A stretch of 64,000 nucleotides of DNA from contig JBCCDY010000001.1 of assembly GCA_039030555.1 (NCBI GenBank), positions 372,001 through 436,000 on the forward strand, in the 5' to 3' direction. Positions 1 through 8,196 of this stretch are shown piece by piece; the first letter of the stretch is position 1, and each line of letters starts with the position of its first letter. The stretch comes from JBCCDY01 sp039030555. GTDB taxonomy: Bacteria; Bacteroidota; Bacteroidia; Cytophagales; Cyclobacteriaceae. Both the position numbers and the translations under genes were made by a program. The notes under the pieces are model-generated. The model searched no databases, was not told the origin of the DNA, and saw only the letters and a program-made list of their open reading frames with translations.

Positions 1-83
1 TAAGAGAACGTGATCTCTCTTTAGAAAATCAGACTAAAAAGGCTTTGTTGAAAACTCAGAAAAAACTTAAAAATCTAAGCTGA
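1..83 (+). CDS. C-terminal tail of an unidentified protein (partial)
   Basis: Frame 3 is open from the window edge for 26 codons and stops at TGA 81-83. The residues are Lys/Leu-rich (ending KTQKKLKNLS), which suits a helical or coiled-coil tail, but nothing identifies the protein. Its stop overlaps the end of the minus-strand hydrolase by 9 bases in a convergent arrangement. The fragment is short enough that a chance open frame cannot be ruled out. Confidence 0.35.
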   Translation, partial: RERDLSLENQTKKALLKTQKKLKNLS

Positions 84-959
84 TTTCGATACTCGCATTG
101 AGGCTTTTATTGAAGAAGATTTTCTGCTAAGAAATGAAATAAGTTCTGCAGCGGTTTCCTCAGGTATTTCTTCCATAGGTATATGGCCTACACCTTCGTA
201 GATTACAAGTTCTGTTTTTGGTATTTCAATATCAAAACGGTAGGCATATTCAATAGGAATCCAGTTATCCTTTTCTCCCCAGATAATTAGAGTCTCGTGT
301 TTGATCTTTTTGAGCTTAGGGGTATTATCCTTTGGTTTGGTATTACAAATAGCTAAAAACGCTTCAGGGTTACCTTCCCTGGAAAACAAATGAAAATAGC
401 GGTCAACGAGCTCTTCAGTAACTTTAGACGGATCTCCATAAACCTCTTTTACGAATTGTTCTAATACGCTCCTTTTAACTACGTACTTTATCACTTTATT
501 GATAAAAGGGGTTTTCGCCATCTTAAAAGGTAGAGGAATACTCCTGTCGTCAATAAAACCTGCGGCAGCAATAAGAATCAGATTATCGACATGATTTGGG
601 TACTTTAAAGCAAATTCCCAGGCTAACCAGCCACCTAATGAATTACCAGCTATTGAAACCTTATCCAAACCCATAATATCCAGAAAGTGAAAAACAGTAT
701 TCACGTAAATTTCCATACTGTACTGGTGATCGCTCCTCGAACCTGTTAAACCAAAGCCCGGCAGATCAAATCTCAGTACCCTGAAACCATTATCTGTTAG
801 GATTTCCGTCCAGTAATCGAAGGTATGAAGTGAAGAAAATGCACCGTGCAAAAGCAAGATTGGATGGCCTTTACCTTCGTCACGATAGTGAAGCAGACTA
901 TCGTCAACTACTGCAAAGCGCGAATGCTTATTTGTATATTTCTTTAAGTATACGCTCAT
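75..959 (-). CDS. alpha/beta-fold hydrolase
   Basis: A 294-residue cytoplasmic hydrolase of the alpha/beta superfamily (esterase, lipase or dehalogenase-like); the substrate cannot be told from sequence. The fold's landmarks are in order: oxyanion-hole LLLHGAF near residue 38, nucleophile elbow GNSLGG with Ser107, acid Asp231 in WGEKDNW, and His259 in GVGHIPMEE. So the catalytic triad is complete and the length is normal. There is no signal peptide or membrane segment. The gene stands alone on the minus strand and converges with an unknown gene at the window edge. The ATG start follows a non-coding gap of about 137 bases. Confidence 0.85.
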   Translation of the reverse strand: MSVYLKKYTNKHSRFAVVDDSLLHYRDEGKGHPILLLHGAFSSLHTFDYWTEILTDNGFRVLRFDLPGFGLTGSRSDHQYSMEIYVNTVFHFLDIMGLDKVSIAGNSLGGWLAWEFALKYPNHVDNLILIAAAGFIDDRSIPLPFKMAKTPFINKVIKYVVKRSVLEQFVKEVYGDPSKVTEELVDRYFHLFSREGNPEAFLAICNTKPKDNTPKLKKIKHETLIIWGEKDNWIPIEYAYRFDIEIPKTELVIYEGVGHIPMEEIPEETAAELISFLSRKSSSIKASMRVSKSA

Positions 960-1096
960 TCAGATTTCGCAAACCAAATACTAAAAAGCATTAGTTCCTA
1001 GATTCATTAAGAAAACCAATTATTGTTTGGAAAAGTTGGTGCTTATAAAAATAAAATTACTTCACGTATTTTTGGAAATATAATAAAAAGCGAGAA

Positions 1097-1645
1097 TTAT
1101 ACTTCTACGTGACCCCAATTTTCCCCTGATCGGATTCTATTCAGCTGCGTATGTGTGATGCCAAACCTCTTGGCGATCATACTTAATCTGGTCTTATTGT
1201 TTCTGAGTAACTTTTTTATGATGCGGACATCTGCTTCGGTAAGCTTATAACCTGTAACTCGCCTTTTAATGACGTTCGGATTGTTATTATTATGGTCGTG
1301 CAATTCCTGAAGGCTCACCCACTGAAGATTGTGTTTCGAATTGTTGAGCTTATCAAAATCGTTATGAATAACGTATTTTTTCTTCGAAGGATCTTCGTTT
1401 GGTACGAAATACTTAGCAACAAGCCTATGTATATAATTCCACTGGGTCTGCCCATCATCGAAACGGATCATTACGGAAAGATAGCCATTCACATTACCTC
1501 CTTTTAAAATAGCTCCAGACGCTTTATTTAATGCATAACTTTTGACCCTGCCCATATCGGAAATCTCATATTTGGGATGTTTTCCAGTAGAATTTAAATT
1601 TACTTCAACCCAGCGTTCACCTTTATATTTGAGATCAGAATTCAT
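1097..1645 (-). CDS. NUMOD4/HNH-type endonuclease-like protein
   Basis: A 182-residue protein with the layout of phage and homing-type HNH proteins: an N-terminal NUMOD4-like motif (GERWVEV, then YEISDMGRVKS around residues 27-37), an HNH_3-like region (HRLVAKYF, then HNDFDKLNNSKHNLQWV near residues 94-110) and a C-terminal helix-turn-helix-like segment (LSMIAKRFGITHTQLNRI). The family usually nicks or cuts DNA and often travels with introns or phages. No intron, integrase or phage gene lies beside it, so it is solitary here. It could act as a free-standing homing endonuclease or may have become a DNA-binding regulator. The family call is good; the function is inferred. Confidence 0.7.
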   Translation of the reverse strand: MNSDLKYKGERWVEVNLNSTGKHPKYEISDMGRVKSYALNKASGAILKGGNVNGYLSVMIRFDDGQTQWNYIHRLVAKYFVPNEDPSKKKYVIHNDFDKLNNSKHNLQWVSLQELHDHNNNNPNVIKRRVTGYKLTEADVRIIKKLLRNNKTRLSMIAKRFGITHTQLNRIRSGENWGHVEV

Positions 1646-1756
1646 TTTAGTTTGTTTAAGGATTGGAACATAACAAAAAACAATATGGAAGACTTGTTTA
1701 ATATATATACGGTTTCTATAGATTTTTGATCACATAAGTTAAACAAGATTAGCGTA

Positions 1757-2455
1757 TTGAAAAAGATATCTGTTATAATACCTACGTATAACGAAGAAGA
1801 GTTTATAGAAAACACCCTGAATCAGATCAAATCTTCAGCAAAGACCAAGATTGAAGTTATTGTAGTAGATGGGTTCAGTGATGATGAAACTGTTAAAATC
1901 GTTAGACAAAAAGGTCTTCTTTGTATTCAAGCAGAAGAAAAAAGCAGGGCTGCTCAAATGAATGCCGGGGCCAGGCAAGCTAGCGGAGATATCCTGTATT
2001 TTCTTCATGCGGACACTATTCCCCCTAAAAATTTTGACTCATTAATCATACAATCTATTAAGCGTGGCAGTTCGTCCGGATGTTTCAGACTCAGCTTCGA
2101 TAGCAAGCATTGGTTTCTTTCCTGCCTTTCTTATTTCACCCGCTTCGGTACTCTTTGGTTTAGGTATGGTGACCAAAGCTTATTTGTAAAAAAGGCCGTC
2201 TTTCAATCTTTGAGCGGCTTTCGAGAGGATATGAAGATCATGGAAGATCAGGATATTATTAAAAGAATTCAAAAAAGGCACAAATTCGAAGTCCTTAAAA
2301 AAGCGGTGATCACTTCGTCCCGTCGTTTCAAAGAAAATGGAGTATATAGGCTTTTTTCCATCTACCTTCAGTTATTTATACTTTCCAAATTTGGTGTAGA
2401 CCAGAAAAAGCTGGCCAATATTTATAGAAATAGAATAAAATCAGGGAAAGTGTAA
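1757..2455 (+). CDS. family 2 glycosyltransferase, TIGR04283 type
   Basis: A 232-residue GT-A glycosyltransferase. It begins with the classic nucleotide-sugar binding strand (ISVIIPTYNEEEFI), followed by VVDGFSDDET and the metal-binding region LHADT near residue 91. The sequence AAQMNAGARQASGD and the late GDQSLFVKK and MEDQDI motifs match the TIGR04283 family, annotated as rSAM/selenodomain-associated transferase 2; its acceptor is unknown. No membrane anchor is seen. Translation must start at a TTG (1757), because the first in-frame ATG is well inside the conserved core. No radical-SAM or selenium gene is nearby, so the usual partner is missing in this window. A strong terminator follows. 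Confidence 0.8.
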   Translation: MKKISVIIPTYNEEEFIENTLNQIKSSAKTKIEVIVVDGFSDDETVKIVRQKGLLCIQAEEKSRAAQMNAGARQASGDILYFLHADTIPPKNFDSLIIQSIKRGSSSGCFRLSFDSKHWFLSCLSYFTRFGTLWFRYGDQSLFVKKAVFQSLSGFREDMKIMEDQDIIKRIQKRHKFEVLKKAVITSSRRFKENGVYRLFSIYLQLFILSKFGVDQKKLANIYRNRIKSGKV

Positions 2456-2634
2456 GCTTTTATGTGTTCGTTTTTTTATCTGTTTTTGTCCATTATCCAA
2501 CATATCTGAACACTTATTTTGGCTAATTTGTTTTTAAATTCCTCATAATCAGATAGTTGTGTTTATGGCATCAATATTGACTTTCATAAATCAGGTTAAC
2601 AACAATTTACTTCCTCATGCTTAAAGGCATGAAC

Positions 2635-2668
2635 AAAAAACCCCGCTCATCGCGGGGTTTTAGTTTTT
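2635..2668. terminator. bidirectional intrinsic terminator
   Basis: A six-base-pair G+C stem (CCCCGC / GCGGGG, loop TCATC) is flanked by six A on the left and a T-rich run on the right, so it can terminate both converging genes, the glycosyltransferase from the left and the receiver protein from the right. A small extra hairpin (CATGC / GCATG) lies just upstream at 2616-2631. Confidence 0.85.
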
Positions 2669-2691
2669 TATAATATTAACCGTTAGAAGCC

Positions 2692-3168
2692 TTATTTGAA
2701 AAGCTTCGAGATTCTTGTTTTACCCTTCTTGTAAGTTTTGTATAAATAAAGATTCGTCTTCTTATACTTCATCATATTCACAACTCCTCGCACCAATTGA
2801 TCGGAAGTGATCCCTTCTTTCAACATAAAATCCTGAATGCGAGAGTTAACGATCTGTCTGTAATTTGATGTCTTCAGTATGGAAATAGGTGTTTCACTTA
2901 CGGATTCATCTTTATCCATTTCCTGAGTAAAACGATTTATTTCCTCGTTATCAAGATCGTCGTCCAGAATGATACAATTTGGCTTTAGTGAAAAAGCTTT
3001 AAGCATACCATCTTTAATATTTGTAGCCATATCCGCAACTATACTCACACCTGTGTGTTTTCTAAGTTTATCTTTGATGGCATCTAAGGCAGGGGCATTT
3101 TTTCCAATAAGCAGTACGCTAATGGAGCTTGGATATAAGGGTTTATTTGATAGTGCAGATATTTTCAT
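2692..3168 (-). CDS. degenerate CheY-like receiver protein
   Basis: A 158-residue stand-alone protein whose core reads like a response-regulator receiver: the hydrophobic strand ISVLLIGKN near residues 16-24, a phospho-acceptor-like NCIILDDDLD near 64-73, and a conserved-position Lys in FMLKEG. The acidic pair normally following the first strand is not evident, so it is divergent. There is no output domain; the basic C-terminal tail (YKKGKTRISKLFK) may contact partners. No histidine kinase is adjacent. The role is inferred as phosphorelay or protein-protein signalling, and the receiver may be inactive for phosphorylation. Confidence 0.6.
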   Translation of the reverse strand: MKISALSNKPLYPSSISVLLIGKNAPALDAIKDKLRKHTGVSIVADMATNIKDGMLKAFSLKPNCIILDDDLDNEEINRFTQEMDKDESVSETPISILKTSNYRQIVNSRIQDFMLKEGITSDQLVRGVVNMMKYKKTNLYLYKTYKKGKTRISKLFK

Positions 3169-3248
3169 ACGGCTTCCTGTTTATAACTATATTAAGTTAC
3201 GATATTAATTTGAAAAGGTGATAGATCTATAAATTTTTTAATAATTCA

Positions 3249-4385
3249 TTGACACAAATTTCAAAACGAGGCCCTAGTGTTACCATAATAGGAGGTGGAC
3301 TTGCAGGTTTAATCAGCTCAATCATATTCGCAAAATCAGGTATTTCCGTTGAGCTCGTTGAGAAAAAGGAATACCCTTTTCATCGAGTGTGTGGAGAGTA
3401 TGTTTCAAATGAAGTTATCCCTTTTTTAAAGCAAATAGATTGTTTTCCAGAGCATTTGGAACTTCCAAAAATTGACAAATTCTTACTTTCAAGTACTAAT
3501 GGAAATGCTGCTGAGTATACACTTGATCTTGGTGGCTTTGGCATAAGTAGATATCGTTTTGATCAGTTTCTATATGAAAAAGCCTCATCGGAAGGTGTTC
3601 AATTCTACCTAAATACATCCGTAGAAAGTATTTCGAAAACCGATAACGGATTCGAGCTAAGTTTGAATAACGGTGAGCATCTAAAAACCACTATTCTCGT
3701 TGGGGCACATGGAAAACGGTCTAAAATAGACAGAACACTGGATAGGGCATTCTGGAAAAAACCGGCTCCTTATTTTGGAGTTAAATATCATCTTAAAGCA
3801 AAATTCTCAAAAGATCTCATTGCCCTTCATAATTTTGAAGGGGGATACTGTGGGGTAAGCCGTATAGAAGATGGTAAAGTGAACGCTTGCTACTTAGGTT
3901 CGACAAGTGTTCTAAAACGGTTCAAAAAAATTGAGGAGATGGAAGAACGGGTTGTGTTCAAAAACCCATTCTTAAAAGACTTATTTTCTAATTCGGAAAA
4001 GCTATTTGATCGCCCTCTAACCATTAACGAAGTATCATTTCATAAAAAAGAAGCCGTTGAAGATGGTGTTTTTATGTGTGGAGATGCAGCCGGATTAATC
4101 ACGCCGCTTTGTGGAAACGGAATGGCTTTGGCCATACATTCAGCTAAGGTTTGTGCAGAAACTATTCTGGATAACATCGATGGCGGGGTTTTTAATCGAA
4201 AAAAGGCAGAAAGTGAGTATCGCTCTAAATGGAATGCTTTGTTTAAAAACCGTTTGCGGAGAGGAAGAGTTACCCAAAAACTCTTTGGCACTAAAGGAAT
4301 GTCTTCTTTAGCTGTAAGAATATTAAAAAATTCAAAGCTTGCCAGTGAGTATATTATTAAAGGAACTCATGGAACTCCTTTCTAA
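3249..4385 (+). CDS. FAD-dependent oxidoreductase of the polyketide locus
   Basis: A 378-residue flavoprotein of the geranylgeranyl reductase/aromatic hydroxylase superfamily. It opens with the dinucleotide-binding fingerprint IIGGGLAGL (residues 13-21) and an acidic strand end (ELVEKKE), and carries the second FAD motif CGDAAGLITPLCGNGM in the C-terminal half. The GEYVSNE segment near residue 50 is typical of this group. By analogy with hydroxylases in other type III PKS operons it may oxidise a phenolic product; this is inferred. It starts at TTG 3249. Its stop overlaps the end of the minus-strand prenyltransferase by 4 bases, and the PKS gene lies about 0.9 kb downstream on the same strand. 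Confidence 0.8.
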   Translation: MTQISKRGPSVTIIGGGLAGLISSIIFAKSGISVELVEKKEYPFHRVCGEYVSNEVIPFLKQIDCFPEHLELPKIDKFLLSSTNGNAAEYTLDLGGFGISRYRFDQFLYEKASSEGVQFYLNTSVESISKTDNGFELSLNNGEHLKTTILVGAHGKRSKIDRTLDRAFWKKPAPYFGVKYHLKAKFSKDLIALHNFEGGYCGVSRIEDGKVNACYLGSTSVLKRFKKIEEMEERVVFKNPFLKDLFSNSEKLFDRPLTINEVSFHKKEAVEDGVFMCGDAAGLITPLCGNGMALAIHSAKVCAETILDNIDGGVFNRKKAESEYRSKWNALFKNRLRRGRVTQKLFGTKGMSSLAVRILKNSKLASEYIIKGTHGTPF

Positions 4386-5272
4386 ACCTCAACGAAATTG
4401 AGGTAGATGAAAAACAGATTGAGACATAAGGCTGAAAGCGTATTTAACCTCATGGCATTTTTGTAATTAACGTAGCTCAAACTTTTTTGACTTTTAGCAA
4501 ACCACCAAAGAAAAAAGACTAAAACAGGGGATAATATTAGTATAAAAATCATCGCTACCTCTGTAGAATAGTTTGAGCTGAAATAGATAGCATAAAGGGC
4601 TGTGGCGATACTGAATACTAGCGTTGTAAAAAAGAACGTACCCTTAACCCCTAAAATTAGACTAATCGTCCGGTCTCCTCGCTGCCCATCTTCACTGTGC
4701 TGATAAATTTGAGTCATAGGATAAGACCCTAATAAAAGCATTGTGGTAAGCAAGCCTGGTTTTGACAGCTCCCAGATCAAAAGCTCATTTATATTTAATG
4801 ATTCCAGTCCTGAAACGATCATTAGAAAAGTAAACCACCCTTGGAAAAGACTGACTATGATAAGTCCCAGGTATGGTCTTTTTTTCAATCGAATTTTTGG
4901 ATGGCTGTAAGCTTTTGAGATTAAGCCATATACCAAAACCATGAAAAAGAATGTACTATTAATGAGAGCCGAAAGTAGTAAGGCAATCACATCGAAAATT
5001 AGAGAAAGGTATAGAAGGCTTTCCTCAACCTTTGGGGGAGCTTTTAATCCTCCAATGCTTCCTTCATCACGATCGAAATAGCTGTTATAAGCATTACTTG
5101 CCGGGTAAAGAAATAAATGAATTGAAACAAATGTGATGAGTATATTAGTTATACTAGTTGTTTCTGCATTTGCGAGTGCAAAGAAGAACACAGGCATAAG
5201 AAAGAAAGAAAAAGGCACCCTCAAATGAAGAAGGTTAGAGCGGGAAAAGAGGGCGTTCACGGTTACAAACAT
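4382..5272 (-). CDS. UbiA-family prenyltransferase
   Basis: A 296-residue integral membrane protein with about eight hydrophobic segments. It carries both aspartate-rich signatures of UbiA prenyltransferases: NAYNSYFDRDE (Asn60, Asp67, Asp69) and a second loop SEDGQRGDR (Asp195, Asp200). These bind Mg2+ and the polyprenyl diphosphate, and transfer a prenyl group to an aromatic or quinone acceptor. The gene sits between a flavoprotein and a type III PKS and is transcribed against them: it overlaps the flavoprotein end by 4 bases and its start is 18 bases from the PKS ATG. The acceptor is probably the PKS product, but a general quinone pathway role is possible. Confidence 0.8.
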   Translation of the reverse strand: MFVTVNALFSRSNLLHLRVPFSFFLMPVFFFALANAETTSITNILITFVSIHLFLYPASNAYNSYFDRDEGSIGGLKAPPKVEESLLYLSLIFDVIALLLSALINSTFFFMVLVYGLISKAYSHPKIRLKKRPYLGLIIVSLFQGWFTFLMIVSGLESLNINELLIWELSKPGLLTTMLLLGSYPMTQIYQHSEDGQRGDRTISLILGVKGTFFFTTLVFSIATALYAIYFSSNYSTEVAMIFILILSPVLVFFLWWFAKSQKSLSYVNYKNAMRLNTLSALCLNLFFIYLNFVEV

Positions 5273-5290
5273 ATATTATTAGCGCAAAAA

Positions 5291-6382
5291 ATGAGGAACG
5301 TTTTCCTTAATAGTTTAGGAACAGCCGTTCCGGATCATACCCTTGATAGAGAGAGTGCTTCTAACTTTATGAAGCGTTTTCTTAACAACGAAAAGAACAT
5401 CGATGATCAAATTGATATCCTTTTCAGGGCTTCCGGAATTCAAAAGCGATACACGTTTATTCAAGACTATCTACCCGGTCAGAAGTTTACTTTTTTCCCT
5501 GAAAGTGATAATCTGGAACCTTTTCCTAGTACTGCTGAAAGAATGGCCTTCTTTAAGAATGAAGGAAGCCTTCTAGCTGAAAAAGCTGCTCAAAATGCTT
5601 TAGTCGATTCATCGTTTTTGAAAAAAGACATCACACATTTAATAACGGTTAGCTGCACAGGAATGTATGCACCTGGCCTAGATTTGGAGCTGCAGGACAA
5701 ACTGGAACTTAATAAAGACCTAAAAAGAACGAATATCAATTTCATGGGCTGTTTTGCTGCAGTAACAGCTCTGCGAATGGCAAGCGAAATAAGCATGGGA
5801 AACCCAAATGCTGTGATTCTTGTCGTATGTCTGGAAGCCTGTACCATACATTTTCAAAAAGATTATACGGAAGATAACCTCTTAGCCAATGCCTTATTCG
5901 GCGACGGTTCGGCGGCAGCCATAGTCTCCTCTAAAAATTCTGATTTGGCCACTGAAATAATAGGCTTTCATTCTGAAATTAAGCAAAGCAGTTCTAATGA
6001 AATGGCCTGGGATATAGGTGACAAAGGTTTTCTAATGAAATTATCCAGCTATGTTCCCGAGGTAATCAATGAGAGCATAAAAGAATTTGTTGATCAAATC
6101 AAGGTCAAATTGAATGTGAATTCATTTAATGCATATGCTATTCATCCTGGGGGAAAAGCGATATTAAAACACATAAAGACACAACTTGGGTTGAGCGAAA
6201 AAGAAATGTCCTCTTCCAACCATGTACTAAAAAATTATGGGAATATGTCATCGGCCTCCATTCTGTTTGTGCTGGAACACCTCCTCAAAAGCGGAGGCTT
6301 GAATGAATCGAAAAACATTCTGGGAATGGCTTTTGGTCCCGGCTTAACTTTTGAGTCTGTGGTTTTAAATTCATCTTCATGA
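5291..6382 (+). CDS. type III polyketide synthase (chalcone/stilbene synthase family)
   Basis: A 363-residue homodimer-type ketosynthase that extends an acyl-CoA starter with malonyl-CoA and cyclises the chain. The whole Cys-His-Asn triad is present: Cys154 in NFMGCFAAVTAL, His285 in AIHPGGK, Asn318 in NYGNMSSASI; also TVSCTGMYAPGLD and the LFGDGSAA loop. I place the start at ATG 5291 (MRNVFLNSLGTAVP), where homology begins; an upstream ATG at 5225 would overlap the divergent prenyltransferase. The stop overlaps the next gene's start (ATGA), so PKS and methyltransferase are translationally coupled. The product is likely an alkylresorcinol or pyrone-type phenolic lipid, but the starter cannot be read from sequence. 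Confidence 0.88.
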   Translation: MRNVFLNSLGTAVPDHTLDRESASNFMKRFLNNEKNIDDQIDILFRASGIQKRYTFIQDYLPGQKFTFFPESDNLEPFPSTAERMAFFKNEGSLLAEKAAQNALVDSSFLKKDITHLITVSCTGMYAPGLDLELQDKLELNKDLKRTNINFMGCFAAVTALRMASEISMGNPNAVILVVCLEACTIHFQKDYTEDNLLANALFGDGSAAAIVSSKNSDLATEIIGFHSEIKQSSSNEMAWDIGDKGFLMKLSSYVPEVINESIKEFVDQIKVKLNVNSFNAYAIHPGGKAILKHIKTQLGLSEKEMSSSNHVLKNYGNMSSASILFVLEHLLKSGGLNESKNILGMAFGPGLTFESVVLNSSS

Positions 6383-7086
6383 TCTCATTCTCTCAAAGAA
6401 GCAATCATGAGGAGATTATGGACGACCTAAACTGTTCAGGAGAGGTCGTAGAACAAACCCTTAAAGAACTCGACATAATCAACAAGCTGTTAGGGGGAAA
6501 TCCGATTACCATAAAAACTGTTGTCCACCTGGTCAAAGACCGGGATAGAAACACATCGCTTACTATTGTTGATATGGGATGTGGAAGTGGAGATATGCTA
6601 AGAAAGATTTATCAAGTGCTCAAAGGCAAAGGGTTTACAAATCTCAAACTAATTGGCATTGATGCTAACCCAAACATTATAGAGTATGCAAAACAGAACA
6701 CTAAACAAGAAAATCCAATACAATATGTTTGTGAAGATGTTACTTTAAAAAAATCACTGAATGAACCCGTAGATCTCATCATATCCACCTTGTTTACGCA
6801 TCATTTTTCACAGACAGAACTCATCTCTCTTTTGAAGCATTGGAAGAAAGAAGCCAGACTTGCTGTCGTAATCAACGATCTCCATAGAAACAGAATAGCA
6901 TATTACTCTATCAAATGGCTTACCGCTATTTTCTCAAAGTCTTCCATGGTAAAAAATGATGGCCCATTATCCGTACTTCGAGGGTTTAGTAAATCAGAAT
7001 TGAAGAATGTTTTAAAAAAGGCTGAGCTCGACACCTTCGAATTAGCCTGGAAGTGGGCTTTCAGGTGGAAACTCATCATATACTGA
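6379..7086 (+). CDS. class I SAM-dependent methyltransferase of the polyketide locus
   Basis: A 235-residue soluble methyltransferase. The SAM-binding glycine motif is VDMGCGSGDML near residue 67, followed by the acidic LIGIDANP strand and a motif III-like LIISTLFTHHF. The C-terminal half (VINDLHRN, then SVLRGFSKSEL) resembles methyltransferases repeatedly found beside type III PKS and FAD hydroxylases. The ATG overlaps the PKS stop by four bases, giving strong coupling. Methylation of a hydroxyl or ring carbon of the polyketide is inferred from context, by analogy with the Streptomyces srsA/B/C phenolic-lipid operon (PKS, methyltransferase, hydroxylase). Confidence 0.8.
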   Translation: MISFSQRSNHEEIMDDLNCSGEVVEQTLKELDIINKLLGGNPITIKTVVHLVKDRDRNTSLTIVDMGCGSGDMLRKIYQVLKGKGFTNLKLIGIDANPNIIEYAKQNTKQENPIQYVCEDVTLKKSLNEPVDLIISTLFTHHFSQTELISLLKHWKKEARLAVVINDLHRNRIAYYSIKWLTAIFSKSSMVKNDGPLSVLRGFSKSELKNVLKKAELDTFELAWKWAFRWKLIIY

Positions 7087-7136
7087 TAAAACCAGACAAA
7101 TTGTTTTTCTACGAAGCCATTTCTATATTTAATTAA

Positions 7137-7760
7137 ATGACAAAAGTTATTTCCTTCATAAGTAGAAAAGGCGGCACTGGCAAAACTACTGCCGCAATAA
7201 ACCTTGCTACGACACTTCACTCGCTCAAGAAAACAGTAGCCCTTCTGGAAACCGATACTAATTATACACTAAGCACTTTGAGAAATATTGAAGAGGAGCA
7301 GAATTCTACTAAACAGAAAAGCTTTCCAATATATGGTTCAGACGATGAATCCGTAATCAATAGTATTGAACAATTTAAAGCCGAAAATAAATTCGATGTT
7401 ATTGTCGTAGATAGTGCTGGAAAAACCACAAATGAGGAAATCAAACTACTGGCGCTCACAAGCGACCTCATCATTATTCCTACGAGCTTGACAAAAAATG
7501 ATTATTTGGTTACCTACCAAACAGTGGAGGATCTCAAACCCGCTCAAGAACATAAAAATGAACTGAAGTTGTTAATCCTGCCTAATCGGGTTCACAGTCT
7601 TACTAAGCAAGAAACTATTGCTTCCGCCTTAGAAGGTCTAGATGCTGAAATACTGAAAACAAGAGTCTCTCATAAAAACATATTTGCTAATTTTAGTACG
7701 ATCAACGCTGAAGAAGAATTTAAAGAGATAGCAAAGGAAATAATTACCCACCTGTTCTAG
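7137..7760 (+). CDS. orphan ParA/MinD-family ATPase
   Basis: A 207-residue deviant-Walker ATPase. It starts with KVISFISRKGGTGKTTAAINLA (the signature Lys and P-loop KGGTGKTT at residues 10-18), then a short switch region (VIVVDSAGKT near residue 83, where the family usually has VIIDTPP) and LIIIPTSLTKND. The length matches the small ParA group used for plasmid, carboxysome or protein-cluster positioning. There is no ParB gene beside it and no palindromic parS site was noticed here. The only partner candidate is the 100-residue gene 7 bases downstream. Its place after the PKS operon (50-base gap) may be chance. Confidence 0.8.
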   Translation: MTKVISFISRKGGTGKTTAAINLATTLHSLKKTVALLETDTNYTLSTLRNIEEEQNSTKQKSFPIYGSDDESVINSIEQFKAENKFDVIVVDSAGKTTNEEIKLLALTSDLIIIPTSLTKNDYLVTYQTVEDLKPAQEHKNELKLLILPNRVHSLTKQETIASALEGLDAEILKTRVSHKNIFANFSTINAEEEFKEIAKEIITHLF

Positions 7761-7767
7761 TGTACTG

Positions 7768-8070
7768 ATGACTAAAAAATCGAAACCTTCGCTAAAAGAT
7801 GTAAGCTCTTTTCTTAAGAAGCAGCCACATACGCTCACGGAAGTCAAAAGGCCGGAGGAAGGCTTATCAGGAACAAAAAAAACATCTTCATTAAAAGATA
7901 CAGAGGTATCCGATCAAGTTCTGAAGCTCGTTAATAGTTTAAACACTGATAAAGGGGATCTCTTAATTAAAGTGATTATCGAAGCACTGGAAAATGAACC
8001 CGACCCAACGGCAGAAGAAATTATGCTACTGAATACCGCATATTTTCTTAACTACTCCAGAAGCAAATAA
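7768..8070 (+). CDS. small hypothetical protein paired with ParA-like ATPase
   Basis: A 100-residue protein I do not recognise. Residues 1-45 are Lys/Ser/Thr-rich and probably disordered (MTKKSKPSLKDVSSFLKKQ), and residues 45-97 look like two or three helices (QVLKLVNSLNTDKGDLLIKV, then EEIMLLNTAYFLN). It starts 7 bases after the ParA-like stop, so the two are almost surely cotranscribed. Small partner proteins with a basic disordered N-terminus that stimulate the ATPase are known for ParA-type positioning systems (for example McdB with McdA), so an activator/adaptor role is a reasonable inference. There is no direct domain evidence. Confidence 0.6.
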   Translation: MTKKSKPSLKDVSSFLKKQPHTLTEVKRPEEGLSGTKKTSSLKDTEVSDQVLKLVNSLNTDKGDLLIKVIIEALENEPDPTAEEIMLLNTAYFLNYSRSK

Positions 8071-8196
8071 ATTATCACGAAAAAAGGGTGAGTTTAATTT
8101 CACTCCAAAGTACTATATTCCAGAATAATATTTCGGATATCTTATAAATGAACTCGAAAGCAGCGTGAGGCGTTGTGTGTTATAGAATATTATTGT

